Shown in pieces: positions 18,804 to 28,744 of a DNA stretch of 64,000 nucleotides (position 1 is its first letter; each line of letters begins with the position of its first letter). Source of the DNA: Hyphomonas sediminis (lineage in GTDB: Bacteria > Pseudomonadota > Alphaproteobacteria > Caulobacterales > Hyphomonadaceae); NCBI RefSeq assembly GCF_019679475.1, contig NZ_JAIEZP010000001.1:2356001-2420000 (forward strand), in the 5' to 3' direction. The position numbers and the translations under genes were made by a program. The notes under the pieces are model-generated. The model had not been told where the DNA came from. It saw nothing but the letters and a program-made list of their open reading frames with translations, and ran no database searches.

Positions 18804-21368
18804 ATGCGTAAGTTCCTCGCGGCCACTATTCTTGCGACAAGTGCCATTGGCTTGGCGGCCAATGGCTTCGGCCTTGCGGCCAGTGCGCAAGAGGATGCAC
18901 TCTATGGCGGCACGATCCGCTCCATCGTTGTGGAGGGCAACCAACGTATCGAAGCACGTACGGTTCAGTCATACTTGTTGGTAGAGCCGGGCGATCCTTT
19001 CGATCCTGATCGGATTGACCTCTCTTTGAAGACACTCTTCGCGACGAATTTGTTTGCCGATGTGTCGATTGATCGCCGCGGCAGCGATCTCGTCATTCAA
19101 GTTGTTGAGAACCCGATCATTAACCGCGTTATCTTTGAGGGTAATCGTGCCCTTAAAGACGACAAACTGCGCGAGGAAATTCAGGCCGCGCCGCGGGGCA
19201 TCTTTACGGCAGCACGGGTTCAGTCGGACGTGCAGCGTATCATGGAGCTGTACCGGCGTTCTGGCCGCTTCGCGGCGAAAGTTGAGCCGCAATACAAACC
19301 GCTTGAACAGAACCGCGTGGACCTGATTTTTGAAGTCACAGAAGGGCCGGTAACGGGCGTTCGCTCGATCAACTTTATCGGCAACGACGTTTATTCCGAC
19401 TCGCGACTGCGTAGCGAGATCGTGACGAAGCAGTCACGCATTTGGCGTTTTTTCAGTTCTAACGACAATTACGACTCCAGTCGTCTTGAGTACGACCGCG
19501 AGAAGCTGCGCGAGTTCTATCAGAACAACGGGTATTATGATTTCCGCGTGACTTCTGCAGTCGCGGAGCTAACGCCGGATCAAAAAGATTTCTACATCAC
19601 CTATACGGTGGATGAAGGAAGGCAGTACGACTTTGGCGTTATCAAAGTCGAGACCGCTTTGGAAAAGCTTGATGCAAATGTCCTGCAGGCTGTGGTGCCT
19701 ATTCAGGAAGGTGAGCTTTTCCGTGGTAGCCAAATTGAAACGACGATCGACGCGTTGACCTACGCGGCTGGCGTCGCCGGTTATGCCTTCGTAGACGTCC
19801 GCCCACAGATCACAATCAATGATCAGACCGGTCGTATCGACATTACGTTTGCTCTAGACGAAGGGCCACGTGTTTATATCGAACGCGTGAATATCGTGGG
19901 AAACACGCAGACCCTGGATCGCGTTATACGCCGGGAGCTTCGGCTGTCGGAAGGGGACGCCTTTAACAGGATCCTTCTTGATCGCTCACGCAATAGGGTG
20001 CGCGCGTTAGGATTCTTCAAGGACGTTGAAGTGGTTGAATCGCCTAGCGAACAGCCCGACCGCACGATCGTCGACATTAAAGTCACGGAGCAGTCCACTG
20101 GCGAGCTGTCTTTCGCTGCCGGCTTCTCATCCGTCGATGCATATTTGTTTGACCTCAGCGCTTCTCAACGCAATCTGCGGGGGCGTGGGCAATCCGTCGT
20201 GGCGCGGACTTCCTTGTCCAGCCGCCAGCAGGTTGTGGACCTCCGTTTCACGGAGCCACGCTTCCTGGATCGGAACCTTTCTGCCGGCGTAGATATATTC
20301 GCAACGAAGCAGGACTTCGAAGAGTATACGGGCTTCACGAGCGATACCCTTGGCGGCGGCATACGGATGGCATTTCCGTTGACGGACCGTATGCAGGTTG
20401 GCGTCCGCTATCGTCTCCAGTCGGATGATGTGAAAATTTCGGACCAGAATATTATCATCGACTCTAATGGGATGTTCGTCACTCGGATTGTCCAGATCGC
20501 GGGGCAGGATACGCCAAACGATGTGACTGACGATGTTTATCGCGCTCCACAGCCGGGCGATGAAGGGCCAGGGCAGTCAGTAGTAGATATCTGCGATCCC
20601 GCCTATCTGCTGCGCAATACCATCTGTCGTTCCGAGCGTGCGGATATCTCAAGCATTGTCGGTTATGATTTCTTCTGGGATCAAACCAACGATCCGATCA
20701 CGCCTACTCGGGGTTTCAATTTCCGTTTCAGTCAGGATCTGGCCGGTATTGGCGGAGACGTGAAGTATATCCGGACGGAATCTAACGCTTCTTTCTATCG
20801 CGGCATTTGGCGCGATATGGTAGCGAGCGCAAACTTCTCAGGCGGCATTATTGTCCCTCTGGATGATGATCAGGGTGTTCGCATCAACAATCGCTTCTTC
20901 CGGGGTGGAAGCACATTCCGCGGTTTCGATGTGGCCGGCCTTGGCCCCCGCGAAATTCAGAAGATTGTGGATCCGGCGACGGGCGAAGTCATCGCAACTC
21001 AGCGCCTGAATTCGCTGGGCGGCAATGCTTACTATCAGGGCACCTTTGAGCTGACGGTACCGAACTTCATTCCAGAAGAATATGGCATCAAGAGCGCTCT
21101 GTTCGTGGATGTTGGCTCGCTCGGCCTTCTTGAGGATGGCGATAAGGGCAGCACAATCATTCTGAATGATGGAGCGCCGCTTGGATATGGCGGATACGGA
21201 GTGGCTCGCTATACCAAAGATGCGCTCTCGCTTCGTGCTTCAGCCGGTATCAGCGTGTTCTGGGATTCGCCTTTTGGCCCCATCCGCTTTGACTTCTCTC
21301 AGATCCTCCGCAGAGAGGATTACGACCGAACCGAAACCTTCCGGTTCTCGACTTCAACGCGATTCTGA
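18804..21368 (+). CDS. bamA: Outer membrane protein assembly factor BamA
   Basis: BamA is the essential Omp85 insertase for beta-barrel proteins. It is 854 residues: a signal peptide (MRKFLAATILATSAIG, cleaved after about ASAQ), five POTRA repeats (about residues 35-430, first IRSIVVEGNQRIEA), then a 16-strand barrel with the GFNFRFSQDLAG and FRGGSTFRGFD (loop 6) segments and a C-terminal phenylalanine. The frame opens upstream inside rseP, but the ATG at 18804 gives a proper signal peptide. It is followed by the chaperone gene skp. Confidence 0.97.
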   Translation: MRKFLAATILATSAIGLAANGFGLAASAQEDALYGGTIRSIVVEGNQRIEARTVQSYLLVEPGDPFDPDRIDLSLKTLFATNLFADVSIDRRGSDLVIQVVENPIINRVIFEGNRALKDDKLREEIQAAPRGIFTAARVQSDVQRIMELYRRSGRFAAKVEPQYKPLEQNRVDLIFEVTEGPVTGVRSINFIGNDVYSDSRLRSEIVTKQSRIWRFFSSNDNYDSSRLEYDREKLREFYQNNGYYDFRVTSAVAELTPDQKDFYITYTVDEGRQYDFGVIKVETALEKLDANVLQAVVPIQEGELFRGSQIETTIDALTYAAGVAGYAFVDVRPQITINDQTGRIDITFALDEGPRVYIERVNIVGNTQTLDRVIRRELRLSEGDAFNRILLDRSRNRVRALGFFKDVEVVESPSEQPDRTIVDIKVTEQSTGELSFAAGFSSVDAYLFDLSASQRNLRGRGQSVVARTSLSSRQQVVDLRFTEPRFLDRNLSAGVDIFATKQDFEEYTGFTSDTLGGGIRMAFPLTDRMQVGVRYRLQSDDVKISDQNIIIDSNGMFVTRIVQIAGQDTPNDVTDDVYRAPQPGDEGPGQSVVDICDPAYLLRNTICRSERADISSIVGYDFFWDQTNDPITPTRGFNFRFSQDLAGIGGDVKYIRTESNASFYRGIWRDMVASANFSGGIIVPLDDDQGVRINNRFFRGGSTFRGFDVAGLGPREIQKIVDPATGEVIATQRLNSLGGNAYYQGTFELTVPNFIPEEYGIKSALFVDVGSLGLLEDGDKGSTIILNDGAPLGYGGYGVARYTKDALSLRASAGISVFWDSPFGPIRFDFSQILRREDYDRTETFRFSTSTRF

Positions 21369-21399
21369 TATCGCCAGCCCCAGAGTAGGACGCAAACAA

Positions 21400-21999
21400 A
21401 TGTCTATCTTCAAAGCTCTTGCAGCTGCTGTGCTTTTCGCGGCGACTGCATCGGTCACATCCCTCCAGCCTGCGCAAGCGCAGGGTACTACTGTGATGGT
21501 AATTGATGACATGCAAATCCTTCGCGACAGCAAGGCGGGCAAGGACATCCAGAAAAAGCTCCAGAACATCGAGACTCAGATCAACAATGAGTTGGAGCCC
21601 ACCCGGAAGTCTCTGGAGGATGAAGCGAAAGCTCTTCAGCCCAAGCTTGAAGGCAAGACACGTGAGGCAATTGCGGCCGACACGGCGCTCGTGAGCCAGC
21701 TCGGTGCTTTTCAGAAAAAAAGCAACGACTTCAACCAAAAACGGGCCATCGCAGCTCGCGAATTTTCTATGACTGAAGAGAAGGCGATTGTTGATTTCAA
21801 CAAAGCGCTTGAGCCGGTGCTTATGGAGGTCATTCGTGAGAAAGGTGCGCAGGTTGTCCTGCTCAAGAGCCAGGCCGTTTTCTCTGCGGATACGGTTGAC
21901 GCGTCGTCTGCGATCATCACCAAGCTGGACGCAAAGACGCCGGCAATTGCCGTGACGCGTCAGAAGTTGCCTGCTGCTGCCCCACAGGGCGGTAACTGA
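21400..21999 (+). CDS. skp: OmpH/Skp family periplasmic chaperone
   Basis: This is a holdase chaperone for outer-membrane proteins on their way to BamA. The 199-residue protein has a signal peptide (residues 1-26, ending QPAQAQ), a beta-rich start ([20 protein letters not shown]) and a long charged helical arm predicted to be coiled coil (about residues 50-130). The longer frame from 21166 overlaps bamA and is rejected. Its place between bamA and lpxD is the standard one. Confidence 0.92.
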   Translation: MSIFKALAAAVLFAATASVTSLQPAQAQGTTVMVIDDMQILRDSKAGKDIQKKLQNIETQINNELEPTRKSLEDEAKALQPKLEGKTREAIAADTALVSQLGAFQKKSNDFNQKRAIAAREFSMTEEKAIVDFNKALEPVLMEVIREKGAQVVLLKSQAVFSADTVDASSAIITKLDAKTPAIAVTRQKLPAAAPQGGN

Positions 22000-22013
22000 T
22001 CGGGGGCCAGCCA

Positions 22014-23030
22014 GTGACTGTCGACACTCGCTTCTATGCGCCCTTGGGGGCTTTAACGCTGGAAGAGATTGCCGGCAGCACCGGCGCTACACTCTTCGGT
22101 GATGGTTCGAAAAGCATCACCGGCGTTGCTTCAGCGGCCAACGCGATGGCCGCTGAAATTGCGTTTGTGGATGGTGACGGGAAGTCGACGCCGGAACTCA
22201 GTTCAAACCTGTCTGCCGTATTTGTTAATGCTGCTACGCGTGTGTACGCGCCGGAAGGCGTTGCCATTCTCGAAACGCCGTTTCCGAGGCACGCACATGG
22301 CATTGTCGCCAAAGCTATGTTCCGTCCACGGCATTTGCTGCCCAGTGGAGCAGAACGTGTGTCAGAGCACGCTCAGATCCATTCGAATGCTGTGGTTCAA
22401 CCTGGTGCGATTGTCGGTCCGGGCGCCGCGGTCGGCGAAGGTTCGGTCATCGGTGCAAACGCCATAATAGGTCCGGGCGTACAGATTGGCCGAAATACCC
22501 ACATTGGAGCAGCCGCGTCTATTTACTGCGCCTTGGTTGGCGACAATGTCACGGTGCTGGCGGGGGCGAGGATCGGCGAAACCGGCTTTGGTGTCCTTGT
22601 CGGTCCCTCAGGCGCAGAAGATGCGCCGCATTTCGGCAGGGTTATTATTCAGGACAATGTAACGATCGGTGCGAACACCTGCATCGACCGCGGAATGTTT
22701 GAAGATACCATCATCGGTGAGCGGACGAAGATCGATAATCTTTGCCAAATTGCCCACAATGTGGTGTTGGGCAGGGGCGTCATCGTCGCCGCTTTCGGTG
22801 GGATTTCTGGGTCTGTGCGCGTCGGGGACGGCTCAATGCTTGGCGGGCGCGTGGGTATTGCTGATCACGTCAAGGTCGGGGAGCGGGTCAGTTTGGCTGC
22901 ATCTGCCGGTCTGTTCCGCGATGTTGATGCCGGCGAAACCTGGGGCGGCACGCCTGCCAAACCGATACGCCAATGGATGCGTGAAGTCGCCTGGTTGCAG
23001 AAACAGACAAATCCGAAGAAAAGCGGTTGA
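22014..23030 (+). CDS. lpxD: UDP-3-O-acylglucosamine N-acyltransferase
   Basis: LpxD is the third step of lipid A synthesis, adding the N-linked 3-hydroxyacyl chain. The 338-residue protein has an N-terminal uridine-binding domain and a left-handed beta helix built from hexapeptide repeats ([20 protein letters not shown] onward). The catalytic histidine is in [10 protein letters not shown] near residue 246. The start is a GTG 14 bases after skp, behind a G-rich Shine-Dalgarno. The next gene is lpxA after only 38 bases, so the fabZ usually found here is missing. Confidence 0.96.
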   Translation: MTVDTRFYAPLGALTLEEIAGSTGATLFGDGSKSITGVASAANAMAAEIAFVDGDGKSTPELSSNLSAVFVNAATRVYAPEGVAILETPFPRHAHGIVAKAMFRPRHLLPSGAERVSEHAQIHSNAVVQPGAIVGPGAAVGEGSVIGANAIIGPGVQIGRNTHIGAAASIYCALVGDNVTVLAGARIGETGFGVLVGPSGAEDAPHFGRVIIQDNVTIGANTCIDRGMFEDTIIGERTKIDNLCQIAHNVVLGRGVIVAAFGGISGSVRVGDGSMLGGRVGIADHVKVGERVSLAASAGLFRDVDAGETWGGTPAKPIRQWMREVAWLQKQTNPKKSG

Positions 23031-23068
23031 TGGTTGGATCGCCCGTCTGTCGTCAGAAAGTCTGAGTA

Positions 23069-23860
23069 ATGAGTGTAGAGGTACACGCCACCGCTGTCGT
23101 CGAAAAAGGCGCCGTGTTGCATGATGGCGTGCGCATAGGCCCGTTCTGTCACGTAGGGGCTATGGCGGAGCTGGGCGCAGGAACAGAGCTGATTTCTCAC
23201 GCATCTGTCACTGGCAACACCAGGCTGGGTGAAAACTGCATTCTTTATCCTCATGCGGTTCTGGGTTGCGGCCCACAAGTGCTCGGCGTCCGAGAGACGG
23301 CGGATTCGCGCCTCGAAATCGGCGCAGGAAGCGTGTTCCGGGAGTACGCTACGGCACACACCGGCAGCCCGAAGCATGGCGGTTTGACCAAGGTGGGCAC
23401 ATCCTGCTTCATCATGATCGGTGCGCACATCGCGCACGACTGTGTAATCGGCGACAATGTGGTGATGGCGAACAATGTCTCGCTCGCCGGGCATATCGAA
23501 GTTGGCGACAATGTCTGGTTCGGTGGCTTGGCTGCCGTGCATCAGTTCAGCCGTATCGGGCGCAACGCCTTCATCGGCGGTGGGGCAATCGTCGTCGAGG
23601 ACGTGATCCCATTTGGCTCCGTCGTGGGTAATCACGCCAAGCTTGCCGGCCTTAACACTGTTGGACTGAAGCGTCGCGGCTTCAGCAAGTCGGACCTTCA
23701 CGAGATCAGGTCGGCCTTCAAAGCTGTGTTCGAAGGCGAAGGTCTGTTCAAGGATCGTCTGGCCAAAGCGGCACAAAATTTTGCGGACAAGAAACTTGCA
23801 ATGGAAATGATCAACTTCATCCTCGAAGGTGGTGATCGTCCAATTTGCAAGCCGGCTTGA
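23069..23860 (+). CDS. lpxA: UDP-N-acetylglucosamine acyltransferase
   Basis: LpxA is the first acyl transfer of lipid A synthesis. The 263-residue protein is a hexapeptide left-handed beta helix (VEKGAVLHDGVRIGPFCHVG) with the catalytic histidine in HIAHDCVIGDNVVMANNVSL (about residue 122) and the C-terminal helical domain (RRGFSKSDLHEIRSAFK). It follows lpxD without fabZ, and lpxI begins five bases after its stop. Confidence 0.97.
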   Translation: MSVEVHATAVVEKGAVLHDGVRIGPFCHVGAMAELGAGTELISHASVTGNTRLGENCILYPHAVLGCGPQVLGVRETADSRLEIGAGSVFREYATAHTGSPKHGGLTKVGTSCFIMIGAHIAHDCVIGDNVVMANNVSLAGHIEVGDNVWFGGLAAVHQFSRIGRNAFIGGGAIVVEDVIPFGSVVGNHAKLAGLNTVGLKRRGFSKSDLHEIRSAFKAVFEGEGLFKDRLAKAAQNFADKKLAMEMINFILEGGDRPICKPA

Positions 23861-23865
23861 GCCCG

Positions 23866-24714
23866 ATGAGCGCGCCCCTCGGTCTGATCGCTGGTCTTGG
23901 AGAGCTGCCGGTGGCCATCGCCGAGAATGCGGTTGCCACGGGGCAGGGCGTTTATATTCTGCGGCTAAAAGGTTTTGAAGAGCCTAAGCTGAAAGATTAC
24001 CCTGGCAGCATCGTTGGTCTGGGTGAGATTGGCGCCGTCATCGATCGTTTGAAGACTGCAGGATGCAAAGAAGTCGTTTTTGCTGGCAATGTCAGCCGAC
24101 CGGATTTCAAAAATCTGAAACTTGATTTCCGTGGGATTGCTCTTTTGCCGAAAGTAATTGCGGAAGCTCGCAAGGGTGATGACGCTTTGCTCCGTGTGCT
24201 GGTGAATGAGTTTGAAAAGAACGGCTTTACGGTGGTCGGCAGCCAGGCGGCGCATCAACAATTGCTCGCGCCGGGCGGGTTGATCGCAGGCCCGGCGCCC
24301 AGCGCGTCCGCTCTGCATGACATCGAAGTCGCTGCCCGCGTCGCTGCTGCCACTGGCACATTGGACATAGGTCAAGGATGCGTCGTATGCGATGGTCTGG
24401 TGCTCGCCGTTGAAGCGCAGGAAGGCACTGATGAGATGCTTCGCCGGTGTGCCGGCCTGCCGACGACCATTCGTGGAACCTCCGATGATCGTCGCGGCGT
24501 CTTGGTCAAGCGACCCAAACCCGTTCAAGAACGTAGGATTGATCTGCCGACGACTGGGGTGTCCACGGTCGAACTTGCGGCAGAGGCAGGCCTCGCCGGC
24601 ATCGCAATTGAAGCAGGCGGCGCGCTGATGTTGAATCGAAATGCGATGGAAGAAAGGGCAAACGAGCTTGGTGTTTTCATCTTCGGCTTTTCACCAGAAC
24701 TCGGTGCTCCCTGA
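23866..24714 (+). CDS. lpxI: UDP-2,3-diacylglucosamine pyrophosphatase LpxI
   Basis: LpxI hydrolyses UDP-2,3-diacylglucosamine to lipid X and replaces LpxH in alphaproteobacteria. The 282-residue protein begins APLGLIAGLGELPVAIAENA and has the conserved AGNVSRPDFKNLKLD stretch and a C-terminal domain with AGLAGIAIEAGGALMLNR, matching the former DUF1009 family. It sits between lpxA and lpxB, so the lipid A steps after LpxA run LpxI then LpxB. A longer frame from 23845 overlaps lpxA. Confidence 0.94.
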   Translation: MSAPLGLIAGLGELPVAIAENAVATGQGVYILRLKGFEEPKLKDYPGSIVGLGEIGAVIDRLKTAGCKEVVFAGNVSRPDFKNLKLDFRGIALLPKVIAEARKGDDALLRVLVNEFEKNGFTVVGSQAAHQQLLAPGGLIAGPAPSASALHDIEVAARVAAATGTLDIGQGCVVCDGLVLAVEAQEGTDEMLRRCAGLPTTIRGTSDDRRGVLVKRPKPVQERRIDLPTTGVSTVELAAEAGLAGIAIEAGGALMLNRNAMEERANELGVFIFGFSPELGAP

Positions 24715-24716
24715 AT

Positions 24717-25871
24717 ATGGCTGACATTTATTTTGTTGCAGCAGAAGCGTCCGGCGATCTTCTGGCAAAAGAAGTTATTCAGGTTATCCTGCGAGATCGA
24801 CCGCACTTGGAAGTTAGTGGTATCGGTGGTCAGGAGTTGGCCTCAATTGGTATCGCGTCACCAATTGATATTGCCCCTCTGTCCGTCCTCGGATTTCTTG
24901 AGGGGATCAAGGCTTATGGCGATGTGGTCAAGCTGGCAGATGCCGCGGCCGACGCAATCATTGCATCAGAGCCAAAAGTTGTGGTGCTTGTGGACTCTTG
25001 GGGGTTTATGCTGCGCGTCGCGCAGCGCGTTCGCGCTCGCGCACCACATGTTCGGCTGGTAAAGTTGATTGGTCCTCAAGTGTGGGCAACTCGGCCGGGG
25101 CGCGCCAAGACCCTGGCAGCAACAGTCGACCACCTGCTTTGCATGCACGATATTGAGGTGGACTATTATGCGCCCTTTGGCTTGAAAACGACGGTCATTG
25201 GGAATCCGGCTCTGTCACGAGGCGGGAAAGGGAACAGGGAGGAATTTCGGCGTCATAATGGACTTCTGGAAGATGATAAAGCCATTCTGGTTCTTCCCGG
25301 CAGCCGCCGCAGTGAGATCGAGCGCGTAGCGCCATCACTGATCGACGCTGCCTTGAGCGTGAAAAAGTCGCTGCCGGCCACGAGGCTTTTTGTTCAGCCT
25401 GCGGAGAGTGTATCAGATCTTTTCTTCCAATCATTCCCGAACGTGCGGAATGAGTTTGTTGTGCTGGGTAACGGAGAAGGGCGCTTTGATGCCATGGCTG
25501 GCGCAGACATCGTGATGGCATGCTCCGGTACTGTCACCAGCGAAGTGGCAATTCAGGAAACTCCCATGATCGTCGCTTACAAGACGGGATGGATCACCTG
25601 GGCGCTCGCGCGCGGACTCTTGTATAAGAAGAAACACATTACGCTTCTGAATATCCTGAACGATGATCAGGAAATCGCGCCGGAGTTTGTTCAAACTAAG
25701 CAAGACGCGGCGCTCATCGCCGCACAGGCTGTCCGCTGGCTGAAAGAGCCCGGCGCATTGGCGAACCAGCGTGCGCTGCAGGCGAACGCGCTTCTGCGGC
25801 TCCAAAAAGAAGAAACCCCGGCAGCGGTACTCGCGGCCGGGGCTATTCTGGAAGAGTTTTCCGAAGCTTAG
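24717..25871 (+). CDS. lpxB: Lipid-A-disaccharide synthase
   Basis: LpxB is a glycosyltransferase that joins UDP-2,3-diacylglucosamine and lipid X to the lipid A disaccharide at the inner membrane. The 384-residue GT19 protein has [15 protein letters not shown] at the N-terminus, the [10 protein letters not shown] motif near residue 120 and [12 protein letters not shown] near 193. It ends the plus-strand envelope cluster. Its TAG overlaps the TAA of the convergent gltA by two bases, and its last 70 bases also encode the gltA terminator on the other strand. Confidence 0.97.
   Translation: MADIYFVAAEASGDLLAKEVIQVILRDRPHLEVSGIGGQELASIGIASPIDIAPLSVLGFLEGIKAYGDVVKLADAAADAIIASEPKVVVLVDSWGFMLRVAQRVRARAPHVRLVKLIGPQVWATRPGRAKTLAATVDHLLCMHDIEVDYYAPFGLKTTVIGNPALSRGGKGNREEFRRHNGLLEDDKAILVLPGSRRSEIERVAPSLIDAALSVKKSLPATRLFVQPAESVSDLFFQSFPNVRNEFVVLGNGEGRFDAMAGADIVMACSGTVTSEVAIQETPMIVAYKTGWITWALARGLLYKKKHITLLNILNDDQEIAPEFVQTKQDAALIAAQAVRWLKEPGALANQRALQANALLRLQKEETPAAVLAAGAILEEFSEA
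25804..25842 (-). terminator. gltA terminator embedded in lpxB coding sequence
   Basis: Read on the minus strand there is a perfect 7-bp stem CCCCGGC/GCCGGGG with a 13-base loop, followed directly by TTTCTTCTTTTT. It begins 26 bases after the gltA stop. On the plus strand the same bases encode the [14 protein letters not shown] part of LpxB, so the sequence serves two functions. It would not terminate plus-strand transcription because the T run is on the wrong side. Confidence 0.7.
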
Positions 25872-27172
25872 CGCTCGGTCAGTGGTTTGTAGTCCCGCAT
25901 AGCTGCGCCCGTGTAGATCTGGCGCGGACGGCCGATCTTCTGCGTCGGATCGTCAAGCATCTCGTTGAGCTGGGACACCCAGCCGACGGTCCGTGCGACG
26001 GCGAACAGCACCGTGAACATGGAGGTCGGGAAGCCCATGGCTTCTAGGATGATGCCTGAATAGAAGTCGACGTTCGGGTAGAGCTTCTTGGCGATGAAGT
26101 AGTCGTCCTGCAGGGCGATCCGCTCCAGCTCCATGGCAACCTTGAGCAGCGGATGGTCACGCAGGTCGAGAGCGTCGAGAACCTCATACGCGGTTTTCTG
26201 CATCACCTTTGCGCGCGGGTCGTAGTTCTTGTAGACGCGGTGGCCAAAGCCCATCAGGCGAACGCCGCTGGACTTGTCCTTCGCCATCTTTACGAAGTCT
26301 GGAACGTTGCTGATGTCGCCGATTTCGCGGAGTTGGCGTAGGGCCGCTTCGTTGGCGCCGCCATGGCTCGGTCCCCAGAGACTCGACACGCCAGCAGCGA
26401 TAGCTGCGAAGGGGTGTGCACCGGAAGACGCAACAAGGCGAACCGTCGAGGTCGATGCGTTTTGCTCGTGGTCGGCGTGCAGCATGAAGAAGCGATCCAT
26501 GGCGCGCGCCAGAACCGGATTTACTTCATAATCCTCGGCGGTGACCGAGAAGCACATATTGAGGAAGTTCTCGGAGTAGGAGAGACGGTTCAGCGGATCA
26601 ACGAAACGCTGGCCGGCATTGTATTTCATGCAGCGCGCAGCGATCGTCGGCATCTTTGCGACCAGGCGGATCGAGCTGACGCGGCGTTCTTCAGGATCTT
26701 CATTGCCCATGGCGCCGGGGTAGAACGATGCCATGCCGCCGACAGCGCCCGTCAGCATAGCCATCGGGTGGCTGTCACGGCGGAAGCCGTCAAAGAAGCG
26801 GTCTTGCTGGGTATGAAGCAGCGTGTGATTCCGGATCTGCTTGTTGAAGTCGTCGTATTGTTGCTTATTCGGCAGCTCGCCGTTCAGCAGCAGGTAGCAG
26901 AGTTCCATATAGTTGGACTTCTCGGCCAGCTGCTCGATAGGGTAACCGCGATGTAGAAGGATGCCCTCGTCGCCGTCGATGAATGTGATTTGGCTTTCGC
27001 AACTGCCAGTGGAGGTGAAGCCTGGGTCGAGCGTGAAGTGATCGGTTTCAGCATAGAGTTTGCGAATATCGATCACATTGGGACCATGCGTGCCCGAATA
27101 AACGGGCAGATCTACCGTTTTGCCGCCGACTTCAAGTTTGGCTTTGCCTGCGTCTTTAACCTTGTTTTCCAT
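25868..27172 (-). CDS. gltA: Citrate synthase
   Basis: This type II citrate synthase condenses acetyl-CoA and oxaloacetate at the entry of the TCA cycle. The 434-residue protein contains [18 protein letters not shown] and [13 protein letters not shown], holding the catalytic histidines, and the catalytic aspartate region [13 protein letters not shown] near residue 370. The family is often NADH-inhibited. It lies 41 bases downstream of gltX on the same strand and is probably co-transcribed with it. Its end overlaps lpxB. Confidence 0.97.
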   Translation of the reverse strand: MENKVKDAGKAKLEVGGKTVDLPVYSGTHGPNVIDIRKLYAETDHFTLDPGFTSTGSCESQITFIDGDEGILLHRGYPIEQLAEKSNYMELCYLLLNGELPNKQQYDDFNKQIRNHTLLHTQQDRFFDGFRRDSHPMAMLTGAVGGMASFYPGAMGNEDPEERRVSSIRLVAKMPTIAARCMKYNAGQRFVDPLNRLSYSENFLNMCFSVTAEDYEVNPVLARAMDRFFMLHADHEQNASTSTVRLVASSGAHPFAAIAAGVSSLWGPSHGGANEAALRQLREIGDISNVPDFVKMAKDKSSGVRLMGFGHRVYKNYDPRAKVMQKTAYEVLDALDLRDHPLLKVAMELERIALQDDYFIAKKLYPNVDFYSGIILEAMGFPTSMFTVLFAVARTVGWVSQLNEMLDDPTQKIGRPRQIYTGAAMRDYKPLTER

Positions 27173-27213
27173 CAGCCTCTAACCCTGTTCATATCTGTTG
27201 GCCGGCTTGCTTG

Positions 27214-28674
27214 TCAGCCGGCGAGTTGGTCATCAATACGTGCGAGCGTTTCTTCCCGGCCAAGCCATTCCATCACCGGCGCGAGGTCCGGAGCTGGAAG
27301 TCCGCCGGTAAGTGCGGCTCTGAGTGGCGGGCCTATCTGCCCCATAGATAGACCTGTTGCGGCGCAATATGACTTTATCGTTTCCGAAATGCTAGCGTCT
27401 GACCACTGCGACATTCGATGCAACTCGTCCTGGAGTCCCTTCAGGCGCGATTTTCCTTCGTCCGACAAAGCCTTACGCGCGTTTTTATTCAATTCGAGCG
27501 GCCGTTTAGCCCTCAAGAAGTCGAATGCGTTGGCCAACTCTATCAGCGTTGAGCCGCGATCTTTCATGTGCGGCAACGCTGTCCGGATTCGACGCGCTTC
27601 TTCATCTCCTATCGCCCCATCTGTCGTCAGGAAGGGGTAAAGCAGGTCAAACAGGCGATCATTGTCAGCGAGGCGAATAAAGTGCGCGTTGACGGTGGCA
27701 AGCTTGTCCAGGTCGAGACGGGCGGGGGCCTTGTTGATGCCGGAGACATCAAATACCCGGATGGCTTCTTCATCGGTGAAGATTTCCTGATCGCCGTGGC
27801 TCCAGCCGAGACGAAGCAGGTATGCTTTGAGGCCCTCGGGAAGGTATCCCATGTCGCGATAAACGGTAGTGGAAAGCGCTCCGTGCCGTTTGGAAAGCTT
27901 TGCGCCGTCATTCCCATGGATCATCGGCACATGCGAGAAGCGCGGCACATCCCAGCCCATGGCTTCATAAATTGGCACCTGGCGGAAAGTATTGCGCAGG
28001 TGGTCGTCGCCCCGGATCACATGCGTGACGCCCATGTCATGGTCATCAACCACTACGGCCAGCATATAGGTGGGCGTGCCGTCAGCCCGCAGCATGACGA
28101 GATCATCGATCTCGGACGCATCGATCGTTACTTGCCCCTGAACGCCGTCGTCGACTGTCCTGGAGCCGCTTTCCGGCGCGCGGAGGCGCACGGTGAACGG
28201 TGCATCAGGTGTCGGGGGCGTCCCACCGTCACGATAAGGCGACCGGAACGGCGCCAAAAGGCTTGAAGCCTCCGCCAACAGGGCGTGACGCTCTGTGTCG
28301 CTAATGCCGTCCTGCTTAGACGCCTGGCGCTTTTCCTCACCGAGTTCGCGGCGCGCCTGCAGCTCTTCGGGTGTAACGTAGCATTTGAACGCAGTACCGC
28401 GCGCAATCATCTCATGCGCGACGTCTGCATGGCGCCCGGCTTGTGCCGACTGCATGACGGGCGCTTCGTCAGGGGTCAGCCCCAGCCAAGCCATAGCGTC
28501 GAGGATAGCATCGGTCGCCGCCTGCGTTGAGCGTTCCCGGTCAGTGTCTTCAATTCTCAAGAGAAAGCGACCGCCATTACGGCGCGCAAACAAATAGTTG
28601 AAAAGTGCGGTCCGAGCGCCTCCAATATGCAGCATTCCCGTTGGGGATGGGGCAAATCGAGTAACGACAGACAT
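27214..28674 (-). CDS. gltX: Glutamyl-tRNA synthetase
   Basis: This class I synthetase has 486 residues. The HIGH motif appears as PSPTGMLHIGGARTALFN (residues 9-26) and the KMSKS loop as DGAKLSKRHGA (about residue 245). Alphaproteobacteria often have two GltX paralogues and use one to charge tRNA-Gln for transamidation; which type this is cannot be told here. It is transcribed divergently from comEC across a short region with a GCGGTC/GACCGC hairpin (28695-28711). Confidence 0.96.
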   Translation of the reverse strand: MSVVTRFAPSPTGMLHIGGARTALFNYLFARRNGGRFLLRIEDTDRERSTQAATDAILDAMAWLGLTPDEAPVMQSAQAGRHADVAHEMIARGTAFKCYVTPEELQARRELGEEKRQASKQDGISDTERHALLAEASSLLAPFRSPYRDGGTPPTPDAPFTVRLRAPESGSRTVDDGVQGQVTIDASEIDDLVMLRADGTPTYMLAVVVDDHDMGVTHVIRGDDHLRNTFRQVPIYEAMGWDVPRFSHVPMIHGNDGAKLSKRHGALSTTVYRDMGYLPEGLKAYLLRLGWSHGDQEIFTDEEAIRVFDVSGINKAPARLDLDKLATVNAHFIRLADNDRLFDLLYPFLTTDGAIGDEEARRIRTALPHMKDRGSTLIELANAFDFLRAKRPLELNKNARKALSDEGKSRLKGLQDELHRMSQWSDASISETIKSYCAATGLSMGQIGPPLRAALTGGLPAPDLAPVMEWLGREETLARIDDQLAG

Positions 28675-28744
28675 CAGCGCTCATACTCCCTTTGGCGGTC
28701 TCGGGGACCGCAGCAGGGGTGGTCAAACACGAGGACGGGGCGAA

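Noticed and set aside
28695-28711. GCGGTC/GACCGC hairpin between gltX and comEC as a riboswitch or T-box
   Set aside because: Only a 17-base stem-loop is present with no conserved aptamer features.
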